NCBI GenBank assembly: GCA_934462715.1 | Contig: CAKSIJ010000027.1 | Location: forward strand, 1-18,242 | Direction: 5' to 3' | DNA length: 18,242 nucleotides | DNA from: an uncultured Clostridia bacterium | Lineage (GTDB): Bacteria; Bacillota; Clostridia; UBA1381 | Part shown: in pieces, positions 1 through 7,103 of the stretch | Position numbering within the stretch: the first letter of the stretch is position 1 | How the letters are laid out: each line of letters opens with the position of its first letter | The notes under the pieces: model-generated | Database searches by the model: none | What the model was told of the DNA's origin: nothing | What the model saw: the letters and a program-made list of their open reading frames with translations, nothing else | Translations under genes and position numbers: made by a program

Positions 1-53
1 CCTTTTTGGTGTTATAATAATACGCAGAAAAGTTATGTATAATACATTTCTTT

Positions 54-77
54 ACCACATAATATCGATTATGTGGT
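54..77 (+). terminator. Perfect 10-bp hairpin, weak terminator candidate upstream of the TetR gene
   Basis: The sequence ACCACATAAT (54-63) is exactly complementary to ATTATGTGGT (68-77) around a four-base ATCG loop. A run of eight T (88-95) follows, but about ten bases after the stem, so this is not a textbook Rho-independent terminator. It could end transcription coming from a gene left of the window, or be a second dyad for a DNA-binding protein. The bases before it (1-53) contain TATAAT-like boxes (13-18, 38-43) but no gene that can be supported. Confidence 0.35.
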
Positions 78-101
78 GTGCGAATTATTTTTTTTGACTT
101 G

Positions 102-144
102 GTTTGTAACGATTGTAACACGGCTTGTAGAATGTGTTACAAAC
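102..144 (+). promoter_or_regulatory. Likely TetR-family operator with overlapping promoter
   Basis: Two nested perfect 9-bp inverted repeats are visible: GTTTGTAAC (102-110) with GTTACAAAC (136-144), and TTGTAACAC (113-121) with GTGTTACAA (134-142). The left arm therefore holds two direct copies of the half-site TTGTAAC and the right arm one inverted copy. A weak promoter can be drawn inside it: TTGTAA (104-109), 18 bases, TAGAAT (128-133). A bound repressor would cover it. The position directly before the TetR gene suggests autoregulation and control of the whole downstream operon; this is inference from position and symmetry. Confidence 0.6.
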
Positions 145-163
145 TGAGCGGAGGTGGATTTCG

Positions 164-760
164 GTGCGTGAACCTTCAATGAATAATATTCAGAAGGATG
201 AAATTTTGAAAAAGTGTTTTGCGTATTTTGTTGAACACGGTTTAGAAAGTGTATCTATGCGAAAAATGTGTGTCGAAACCGGAATGGCAACGAGCAGTGC
301 TTATTATTGGTTTGGTAATAAGGACGGAGCAATACTAAGCGCAACTGAATACGGGCTGAATCGTGTGGCAGATATATTGTTTGATTATGTATATCAATAT
401 ATAGATAATCTGGAATGTATCATTATAACATTTTCGGAATTTATTATGAAATATAAATCTCAGCTGAGGTTTATATATCAGGTTGTAACAAGCCAAAAAT
501 ACGGCGACGAAATCAGACCGATAGCCAACAGGCTTACGGAAATATATGACCATTATACGGCGACGATAGCAAATCACTTTGGCTGCAAAAAGACAGAACT
601 TCAGCCTTATGTATATTTGTTTATATCCGCAGTTTTGGATTATGTTATCTGGCATGATAAAAATAAAATGGAAATTGAATTAGCCTGCATTTACAAAGCG
701 GTAACTGATTTGATAAATAAAGATAAGGGAGGCGATGATGTTGCCGGAAGGAATATTTAA
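164..760 (+). CDS. TetR/AcrR-family transcriptional regulator
   Basis: A 198-residue protein, a usual TetR length. Residues 5-60 show the TetR helix-turn-helix pattern: a helix, then HGLESVSMRK, then ETGMATSSAYYWFGNKDG, matching the family's 'G...S.R.IA...G.s.g..Y..F..K' signature. The remainder is the helical ligand/dimer domain and has no recognisable ligand. The start is set at GTG 164 because GGAGGTGG (150-157) lies six bases upstream. An earlier in-frame GTG at 134 would put that site inside the gene, and ATG 179 is too far from it. The gene overlaps the kinase start by 23 bases, so the two are probably translationally coupled. It probably represses its own promoter through the dyads at 102-144, and through it the secretion operon. 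Confidence 0.85.
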   Translation: MREPSMNNIQKDEILKKCFAYFVEHGLESVSMRKMCVETGMATSSAYYWFGNKDGAILSATEYGLNRVADILFDYVYQYIDNLECIIITFSEFIMKYKSQLRFIYQVVTSQKYGDEIRPIANRLTEIYDHYTATIANHFGCKKTELQPYVYLFISAVLDYVIWHDKNKMEIELACIYKAVTDLINKDKGGDDVAGRNI

Positions 761-2753
761 GTATGAGCCTTTGTGGAGCGAATGGCATATCGGGGAGCTT
801 ATAGGCAAGGGCAGCTACGGCGAAGTCTATAAAATATACCGTGATGTCGGCGGAAAAAGAGAATATGCTGCTGCAAAGTACATATCCATTCCGAAAAGCG
901 AGCAGGATAAGGAGCTTGTGTACAGCAAAGGCTTGGCAACTGATGAAGAATCATTAAGAAGTTTTTTTGAGACGAGAGCAAATACCTTTTCAAGAGAAAT
1001 TGACTTGATGATGAAGCTCAGGGGCAGCGCTAATGTTGTAAGATATGAGGCACATTTGAAACAGGAGAAAGCAGATGATGTCGGCTGGGATATTATCATA
1101 AGAATGGAGCTTTTGACATCACTTGAAAAGTATCTGCGAACAAACAGCTTCAGTAAAAAAGATGTTATCCGTCTTGGTATAGATATTTGCGGAGCAATAG
1201 AAAGCTGCCAAAAAGAAAAGATCATTCACAGAGATGTTAAAACGGAAAACATTTTTATAGATGCAGACGGTAAATACAAGCTTGGTGATTTCGGTGTTTC
1301 AAGAGAAGCACAGGGTACCACAATGGGAACATTAACCGGTACTGAGGATTATATGGCACCGGAAATTATGCAACATAAAGAGTATAACAACAATGTCGAT
1401 ATCTATTCAATCGGTATTGTTATGTATAGGCTGCTTAATAATAACCGAATACCTTTTTTGCCGGCTGAAGGACCGATTAACGATAATGACATAAGCGTTG
1501 CTTTAAGCAAGCGAATTGCAGGAACGGAAGAAATTCCAAATCCGAAATTTGCGGACGGTGAGCTTGCACGCATTATTAAAAAAGCTTGTGAAAATGACCG
1601 ACACAAGAGATATTCGTCGCCGAAACAAATGGCAGATGAACTGAAAAAGGTCCTTGAAAATACGGAAGACATCACGGTTTTAAGCCCAAGGAAAAAAGTA
1701 ACAAAAACTCCGACAGGCGGAACCGTGGCAGATATTAAACGGAAAACCACCGGCGGATGTACCGTTTCGGAATTACCCACAAATGATATGGGAGGAACGG
1801 TTACAGATATTCCGAGCAAAGGAACTGTATCGGAGTTTTCTGACAGGCAAACGAGCGGCTCGGCGAGGGATGCCCCCAAAAAGAAAAAAGCATTCATTTT
1901 GGCAGCAACTGCTATTGTAGTGTGTTTGATTGCGGTGGCGATATTTGCATTTATGCCAAAATCAATTCCTGTTACCGATATTGCCGGGTTGCCGGAGGAA
2001 GCAATTTCTATGGCGATTGGTGATGAAAGAGAACTGACTTATGAATTATCACCGACAAACACGACCGATGAAATAAAATTCGAGTCATCGGATAAAGAAA
2101 TTGCGGAGGTAGACGACAACGGCAAAATAACGGCGCTGGCAGAAGGAACCGTACAAATAACCATAAAGTGCGGCTCGGTTGAAAAAATTGTTGAGGTTAG
2201 TGTTGCAAAGCAAAAAATACCCGTAACGGCGATAGAAGGTGTTGAAAATTCAGCTGTTTTGGATGTTGGAGCAGCTATCACGCTTCACCCGATTGTTATG
2301 CCGGAGGACGCAACAAATCCACAGGTTGCATATCAAAGTTCAAATGCAGGTGTGGCAACTGTCGGACCTGATGGCGTTATTACAGGCGTAAGCGCCGGTA
2401 CGACAACAATTTCGATAACCGCTGACGGTGTTACAAAGGAAATGACGTTGACGGTTAAGGCGAAGACACCGGAGCCGACAAAAAAAGTTGAGGAAAAAAG
2501 ATGCCCCACTTGCGGCAGTACGGCTCATACAGTACACCCCCAAGAGGTAAAAAAGTGCCCGGTATGCGGCAGCACTTCGCACACAACGCATCCAACCTGT
2601 CCGGTGTGTGGAAGTACATCGCATACAACGCACCCAACTTGCCCGGTGTGCGGAAGTACATCACATACAGTACACCCAACAGAACCTTCAAACGGGAAAA
2701 CAGGTAACTCTAATTCGTCTGATGATATACATGATGATTTATGGATCAGATAA
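738..2753 (+). CDS. Membrane Ser/Thr protein kinase with two BIG2 ectodomains and CxxC-H-H repeats
   Basis: A 671-residue Hanks-type (PknB-like) kinase. Residues about 16-300 form the catalytic domain: glycine loop GKGSYGEVY (23-31), AAAK lysine, catalytic loop HRDVKTEN (near 164), DFG (near 185), and a Thr-rich activation loop ending in APE. All catalytic residues are present. A linker (about 310-380) repeats a Gly-Thr-Val motif four times (Thr 329, 342, 354, 363). KKKK and one membrane helix (about 385-408) follow, then two BIG2-type Ig-like domains outside the cell (about 412-495 and 495-575), each with the 'SSD/N..va.v...G.i.....G...I' pattern. The tail has four CPxCGSTxHTxHP units (589-648). 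ATG 738 fits AGGGAGG (726-732) better than the adjacent ATG 735. It partners the PP2C protein at 5455 and probably phosphorylates FHA-linked or secretion components; substrates are inferred. Confidence 0.9.
   Translation: MLPEGIFKYEPLWSEWHIGELIGKGSYGEVYKIYRDVGGKREYAAAKYISIPKSEQDKELVYSKGLATDEESLRSFFETRANTFSREIDLMMKLRGSANVVRYEAHLKQEKADDVGWDIIIRMELLTSLEKYLRTNSFSKKDVIRLGIDICGAIESCQKEKIIHRDVKTENIFIDADGKYKLGDFGVSREAQGTTMGTLTGTEDYMAPEIMQHKEYNNNVDIYSIGIVMYRLLNNNRIPFLPAEGPINDNDISVALSKRIAGTEEIPNPKFADGELARIIKKACENDRHKRYSSPKQMADELKKVLENTEDITVLSPRKKVTKTPTGGTVADIKRKTTGGCTVSELPTNDMGGTVTDIPSKGTVSEFSDRQTSGSARDAPKKKKAFILAATAIVVCLIAVAIFAFMPKSIPVTDIAGLPEEAISMAIGDERELTYELSPTNTTDEIKFESSDKEIAEVDDNGKITALAEGTVQITIKCGSVEKIVEVSVAKQKIPVTAIEGVENSAVLDVGAAITLHPIVMPEDATNPQVAYQSSNAGVATVGPDGVITGVSAGTTTISITADGVTKEMTLTVKAKTPEPTKKVEEKRCPTCGSTAHTVHPQEVKKCPVCGSTSHTTHPTCPVCGSTSHTTHPTCPVCGSTSHTVHPTEPSNGKTGNSNSSDDIHDDLWIR
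2502..2678 (+). repeat. Four-unit in-frame repeat encoding CPxCGSTxHTxHP
   Basis: Units lie at 2502-2540, 2556-2594, 2598-2636 and 2640-2678. Each encodes 13 residues, C-P-(T/V)-C-G-S-T-(A/S)-H-T-(V/T)-H-P. Units 2-4 are nearly identical and spaced by one Thr codon; unit 1 is set apart by five residues. Each unit has two Cys and two His in a spacing that could hold one zinc ion. The repeat lies on the extracellular side of the kinase, which is unusual for a Cys-rich zinc motif. Near-identical units suggest recent expansion and possible copy-number variation. Confidence 0.85.
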
Positions 2754-2779
2754 AACTATAATTGAAAGGAATAAATAAT

Positions 2780-3403
2780 ATGAAAAAAATAATTACATTT
2801 TCTATTACGATAGGCATTCTTTTGATGTCGGCAATAACATCATTTGCAGCGACAGATGTTTCGTTAAAGAAAGATGGTGCAGAATATACACCAATTAGAT
2901 ATTCGTTTACAAACTACGACAGCAAAATGGACGTAGAAAACAAATACCACGCAAGCATTGGATATACGCCTAAAGGGGCAACAAGCTATAATAATGGTAA
3001 AGAAACTATCAATGATTATGATCAAATTGCTATAACCGTGTATGATGACACGGATTTAGGTAGAGCTGTAAGGCTTCAATGGTATGAAAATGGAGAAATA
3101 AAAGTGTTAGGTTATGAATTTACTATTGACAGAAGTAATGAAAAACCATTATCTTATGACATCGGAATGCCTGTTGATATCGGTTACTTTTTGAAGAATT
3201 TTGATAACAAAGTTTTTGTTGCTGTTCCGGATCCTTTAAGCGGCGGCGGTCGTGTATTTGTTACCGACAAAATCGTACAGGAGATTGAACGTTTCCTTTA
3301 TCCGCAGCAGGATGACAACACATACAATGACGCATATAGTGAAGCTCGTCTGCAATTTTTGGCAGAGATGCGCAGCTCTATATACTCGAATTTGAATAAA
3401 TAA
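2780..3403 (+). CDS. Secreted protein of unknown function
   Basis: A 207-residue protein with a clear Sec signal peptide: MKK, a hydrophobic core (about 5-20), and a likely cut after SFA (about residue 23). The mature part (about 184 residues) looks beta-rich in its first two thirds, with many Tyr and Asp. It ends in a predicted helical segment from VTDKIVQEIERF onward. I see no cysteine pair, sortase motif, lipobox or membrane anchor, and I do not recognise the family. ATG 2780 is preferred over the upstream in-frame TTG 2762 because AAAGGA (2765-2770) sits nine bases before it. The gap to the kinase is only 26 bases, so it is in the same operon. Its place between kinase and phosphatase suggests an extracellular partner of the system, perhaps a ligand of the BIG2 ectodomains; this is a guess. 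Confidence 0.7.
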   Translation: MKKIITFSITIGILLMSAITSFAATDVSLKKDGAEYTPIRYSFTNYDSKMDVENKYHASIGYTPKGATSYNNGKETINDYDQIAITVYDDTDLGRAVRLQWYENGEIKVLGYEFTIDRSNEKPLSYDIGMPVDIGYFLKNFDNKVFVAVPDPLSGGGRVFVTDKIVQEIERFLYPQQDDNTYNDAYSEARLQFLAEMRSSIYSNLNK

Positions 3404-3425
3404 CAGAGAAAGGAAGAATTAATCA

Positions 3426-4667
3426 ATGAAAAACTATAAAAAGCATTTGGCACTTTTATTAACGACAGCAATGATTTTTGTTCAGGGAAGTATTGTATTT
3501 GCGGACGGTGAAGATAACGAAACTGTTACACCGGGCAATGAGGTTGTCAGCGGTGTTTCTGACAATAACAATGCTTCAGATGAAACAGCAGCACCCGGCG
3601 AAACAGCAACACCCGATGAAGCAGTTCCGGGAGAAGAGAGTAAAGAAGATAATAATGTTGTACCGCAGCCGCCGATACCGGCAGTTACTTCTATAGCACT
3701 TGAATCTAATGAAAAATATCCTTTCCAAACAAAAGAGTTTGGTCCTGTTACAAAAACTTATGTTTCATTGCGGCAGTGTGCTGAGTTACTCAACGCTGCG
3801 ATAGAGTGGCAGGAAAGTGATAAGAGTGTACATATCGTTAAAGGCAGCAAATATTTGCGTCTTGTCATTGATCAGCCTACATTTAATGTGTATGATTTCG
3901 ATTTTAACGGTAAATTGAATATGAAGAAAGGAACGGAATATTCTCTTATAACCGATGAAGAAAAGACAATGTTGCTTAACGGCGGATTAACAGGCAATGA
4001 GATTGCTCCCATTTTGACAGATATTAATGGCGGCTCCACATATTTGCCTATCCGTGCGGTTGCAGAAGCACTGTTTGGCGTGAAAGCACCGAATGGAGCA
4101 GAAACAGTGGCTTGGGTAGACGGAGTAACAACCTTTAATATTTCAAATGATGAAATGGCTGCTGGAAGCTGGGATGATTATTTGGCAGAACGTTTTAAGG
4201 ACGGAAGCATTCCGTTGCCGGAGATAGGAGCAGAGCCGGTAGTAGAAAAAGGTTCAGTATCTGTAAAGGTTAAAGGAAACTTTGAAGGTGCTGACCCGGC
4301 ATTGGGCGACGGTGTTGTTGTAACGCTTGACGGAAAAACACAGACAGCCGCAAACGGCGGTGCTTGCACATTTACAGAAGTAAATGCAGGAACTTATACA
4401 TTAACCGTAAGCAATATTCCGGAGGGTTACACAGCAGCGGAAACAACAGTTACCGTTGAAGCAGGAAAAGAAGCAAGTGTTTCAATCCTTCTTGAAAAAG
4501 CAGCAGATGACAAGGATAATGACAATAAGGACAACGGTGAAAATTCAAAATCCGATGATCAGGAAACGCAGAAAAAGGACGAAACAAAAGATAATGCCGG
4601 CAGCGAAAATAATGTCGGCGGTGCAGCAGAAAACGATGGTAAATCGGGAGATGCCGCAAACAAATAA
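3426..4667 (+). CDS. Secreted stalk-domain (Cu-amine-oxidase-N-like) and CNA-B-like protein
   Basis: A 413-residue exported protein. The N-terminus is a Sec signal peptide with a probable cut after VFA (about residue 26). An acidic Thr/Pro/Glu/Asn-rich stretch follows (about 27-85). Residues about 90-255 fit the copper-amine-oxidase N-terminal-like 'stalk' domain common in Clostridia: TYVSLRQCAELLNA..EW...., then TYLPIRAVAEALFG with a following V.W.......I. Residues about 273-357 look like a CNA-B/SpaA-type beta domain: SVSVKVKGN, VVVTLDGKTQTA, GTYTLTVSNIPEGYTAA, ASVSILLEK. The C-terminal 55 residues are low-complexity Asp/Lys/Asn/Glu. No LPxTG or lipobox is present, so the surface anchor, if any, is unclear. 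AAAGGAAG lies before ATG 3426. It probably acts in the cell wall zone, possibly as a scaffold around the secretion channel (inference). Confidence 0.75.
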   Translation: MKNYKKHLALLLTTAMIFVQGSIVFADGEDNETVTPGNEVVSGVSDNNNASDETAAPGETATPDEAVPGEESKEDNNVVPQPPIPAVTSIALESNEKYPFQTKEFGPVTKTYVSLRQCAELLNAAIEWQESDKSVHIVKGSKYLRLVIDQPTFNVYDFDFNGKLNMKKGTEYSLITDEEKTMLLNGGLTGNEIAPILTDINGGSTYLPIRAVAEALFGVKAPNGAETVAWVDGVTTFNISNDEMAAGSWDDYLAERFKDGSIPLPEIGAEPVVEKGSVSVKVKGNFEGADPALGDGVVVTLDGKTQTAANGGACTFTEVNAGTYTLTVSNIPEGYTAAETTVTVEAGKEASVSILLEKAADDKDNDNKDNGENSKSDDQETQKKDETKDNAGSENNVGGAAENDGKSGDAANK

Positions 4668-4696
4668 TAGGTATTGAAACGGGGACGGGAGTTTTT

Positions 4697-5428
4697 ATGG
4701 CGTATATAATACGAGTTTATTACAATGATGAATTATATAGCATAGATTTGTCGAAGTATAGCCGTGCAACAATCGGTTCCGGCGAAAACGACACAATCCG
4801 CTTAAACGCCGGCGGCTTAAACGGCGGGCACATTACATTTGATGTGTCCGCAGACGGCTGCGAGATAAAGGCAAAGAAATTATTGTACCGTGAGGACTCC
4901 CGAATGACCCGTGACAGTCTTGAAGTGGGGGCAACATATGTACTTGAAACCACCCCCGAAATATATATTGCAGTTCACCCCAAACAGTCGGATTCTATGA
5001 AAACGGTTTGGCTCGGCGAAAACAAGGAAATTACAATAGGCAGAGATTACAAAAACAGTATTGTGCTTAAAAATATGAGAACATCTTCCCGACACATTAT
5101 GATTTACAGTGTGGGAAACGGTTATATGATTAAAGATTTAGGAAGTAAAAACGGAACATATGTAAACGGCAGAAGAATTGCCGAAAGATTGCTAAACAGC
5201 GGAGATATTATCAATATTTCCGTATATAAAATTAACTTTGTAAATAACACGCTTTCTTTTGATAATGTGGGTGATGACATAGAATTTAACATTGCAACAC
5301 ATACAAAGGAAGAAGATTATATAGATACTGCGAATGAATTAAAAGACAGGTCAAAAACATTTTCTTTATTCGGAGAAAATGAGGAAGCGGAAATCCCGAA
5401 AAAAGGAACAGTTTCGCTTTTTGACTGA
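4697..5428 (+). CDS. FHA-domain phosphothreonine-binding adaptor with GarA-like Thr motifs in its tail
   Basis: A 243-residue cytosolic protein. Residues 1-95 form a degenerate FHA-like domain that begins MAYIIRVYYNDELYSIDLS and closely parallels the EssC N-terminus (MDMFIRIYYKGHFKDISLS). Residues about 100-185 are a canonical FHA domain with the phosphothreonine-pocket motifs IGRDYKNSIVL, SSRH and DLGSKNGTYVNGRR. The last 30 residues carry two Thr-x-Ser-Leu-Phe motifs, KTFSLFG (Thr221) and KGTVSLFD (Thr238, at the C-terminus). These resemble the phosphorylated ETTSVF motif of the actinobacterial FHA switch proteins GarA and OdhI, though those carry it at the N-terminus. GGGAG (4687-4691) precedes ATG 4697. 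It is the likely link between the kinase/phosphatase pair and EssC: its tail may be phosphorylated and bound by an FHA domain, its own or that of EssC (inference). Confidence 0.85.
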   Translation: MAYIIRVYYNDELYSIDLSKYSRATIGSGENDTIRLNAGGLNGGHITFDVSADGCEIKAKKLLYREDSRMTRDSLEVGATYVLETTPEIYIAVHPKQSDSMKTVWLGENKEITIGRDYKNSIVLKNMRTSSRHIMIYSVGNGYMIKDLGSKNGTYVNGRRIAERLLNSGDIINISVYKINFVNNTLSFDNVGDDIEFNIATHTKEEDYIDTANELKDRSKTFSLFGENEEAEIPKKGTVSLFD

Positions 5429-5454
5429 TACCCCGAAAAAGGAGGGAGAGCCTG

Positions 5455-7080
5455 ATGAACAGCATAAAATTTTCAGCTGCGGTTTGTTCGGATAAAGGAC
5501 GCATAAGAAACAATAACGAGGATAATTTTTATTTTAACGGAACGCATTTAACCTCGGAAAACCGTGATGAACATAATTTTTTTGAGGATAATCCGAGCGG
5601 CAGCGAAATTATGTACGGTGTGTTTGACGGAATGGGCGGAGAAGCACTTGGAGAAGAAGCGTCGCTTATTACAGCACAAACCGTAAAAAAATATCATGAT
5701 AAGCTAAAAGGCGGCAGGATAAAAGATAATAAATCTGCAATTTTAAAGTCAATATCCGATGCGAACACAAAGATTTGCAATAAAATTGTGGAATCGGGTG
5801 AACGCAGAATAGGAACTACCTTTGCTATGCTCAGCATTTCTGATGATATGGCACAGGTTTATAATGTCGGCGACAGCCGTGTATATCTTTACAGAAACAA
5901 AAAGCTGACGCAGATTTCTGTTGATGATACAACGGCACAAAGGCTTGTGAATATGGGTGTCATCACAAAGGAAAAGGCAAAAACGCACGAGGATAGACAC
6001 AAGCTGACGCAGCATCTTGGAATATTCGCCGACGAAATGATTGTTGAGCCGCATATATCCGAAAAAATAAGGATAGAAAAAGGCGATATGTTCATTTTGT
6101 GCAGCGACGGTCTTACCGATATGGTGGAAAATGAAGAAATACAGAGCATTATGCGAAAATCCGGCGATAGCCGGACTGCTGCCCAAAGCCTTGCTGAAAC
6201 GGCACTTAAAAACGGCGGCAGAGATAATGTAACGGTTACGGTTATTTCGGCAGATACAAAGTCGCTGAAAAAAAGGCAGAGCGGCTCAAAGGGAAAAATA
6301 GCGGTTGGCGCAGTTATTCTGGCTCTTGCGGTCGCTGTTTTGGGGATTGCGATAGGAAAAATTTCAACCAAACCAAAAGAACCCAAGTATATTGCGGCAA
6401 CGGACATTACGCTTGATGAAGGCAATTACAAGAAGGTGCTTAGTGTAGGGGAAACAGCAAATCCTACGCCGCAGCGTTTCCCGGCTGTAGACAAGGGAAA
6501 TAATGAAACGGGATTGACGGAATTTCACTATGAAAGCTCTGATCCGAGTGTTGTTGAGGTCAACGATAAAAACCAGAGTTACACCGGCTTAAAACCGGGC
6601 AAAGCAGTGATAACGGTTTCAATGGATCATGCAAGCTGCACGGTTGAGGTTGAGGTAATCCGAAATGCCCAAGAAATTATGGCAGAAGATGTGAAGCTGA
6701 AAAAAGGCGAAAGCCGTATTTTGGATTACAAACTGCTGCCCGACGGTGCAAAAAAAGAAGTCGAATTTTCTTCGTCGGATAATGAAATTGCAACGGTCGG
6801 CAGCGACGGTAAGATAACAGCTGTTTCAAAGGGCACGGCAAATATCACGATAAGTGCCGGAGAAATCAATAAGACAATTAAAGTGATTGTATCAGACAGT
6901 GAAAATAAGCCGGCGCCGAAAACGACAGACAAACCAAACGACAAAGAAAATACGAAGGAAAAAGAGTCTGTTGTCAAGCCAACGGATGAAGAAAAAGATA
7001 TTGATAAGCAAAGTCAGACAGAGGATAAAAAGGAAACAGACAAACAGAATAACAACAATATGAATAATGAAAATGAATAA
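5455..7080 (+). CDS. Membrane PP2C-type Ser/Thr phosphatase with two BIG2 ectodomains
   Basis: A 541-residue protein. Residues about 1-272 are a PPM/PP2C phosphatase with the metal-binding and catalytic motifs in order: SDKGRIRNNNED, FDGMGG, GTTFA, GDSRVYL, LTQHLG, CSDGLTDM and GGRDNVTV. The metal-ligand aspartates are all there, so it should be active on phospho-Ser/Thr proteins with Mn or Mg. One membrane helix (about 281-302) follows, then two BIG2-like domains outside the cell (about 311-402 and 404-482), and an acidic/Asn/Lys-rich low-complexity tail. The plan of cytosolic catalytic domain, membrane helix and two BIG2 domains matches the kinase encoded at 738. GGAGG (5441-5445) is nine bases before ATG 5455. 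It probably reverses the kinase's marks on the kinase itself, the FHA adaptor or secretion proteins. Confidence 0.9.
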   Translation: MNSIKFSAAVCSDKGRIRNNNEDNFYFNGTHLTSENRDEHNFFEDNPSGSEIMYGVFDGMGGEALGEEASLITAQTVKKYHDKLKGGRIKDNKSAILKSISDANTKICNKIVESGERRIGTTFAMLSISDDMAQVYNVGDSRVYLYRNKKLTQISVDDTTAQRLVNMGVITKEKAKTHEDRHKLTQHLGIFADEMIVEPHISEKIRIEKGDMFILCSDGLTDMVENEEIQSIMRKSGDSRTAAQSLAETALKNGGRDNVTVTVISADTKSLKKRQSGSKGKIAVGAVILALAVAVLGIAIGKISTKPKEPKYIAATDITLDEGNYKKVLSVGETANPTPQRFPAVDKGNNETGLTEFHYESSDPSVVEVNDKNQSYTGLKPGKAVITVSMDHASCTVEVEVIRNAQEIMAEDVKLKKGESRILDYKLLPDGAKKEVEFSSSDNEIATVGSDGKITAVSKGTANITISAGEINKTIKVIVSDSENKPAPKTTDKPNDKENTKEKESVVKPTDEEKDIDKQSQTEDKKETDKQNNNNMNNENE

Positions 7081-7103
7081 ATGAAATGCGGAGGTTATTT
7101 GCT

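Noticed and set aside
134..163. Upstream GTG start of the TetR gene
   Set aside because: It would place both the operator arm and the strong GGAGGTGG site inside the coding region; GTG 164 has ideal spacing.
2502..2678. Repeat array considered as a CRISPR array
   Set aside because: Units are contiguous coding repeats in frame with the kinase, with no unique spacers and no cas genes.
4500..4667. C-terminal sortase signal in the stalk/CNA-B protein
   Set aside because: The tail is acidic low-complexity sequence without LPxTG, hydrophobic helix or positive end.
5749..6425. Long antisense open frames opposite the phosphatase and elsewhere (for example opposite the kinase and EssC)
   Set aside because: They mirror codon patterns of real + strand genes, lack ribosome sites and show no family features.
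7086..7103. Longer EssC start at ATG 7086
   Set aside because: The GGAGG site lies inside this extension, and the FHA paralogue starts with a sequence matching the residues from ATG 7104.
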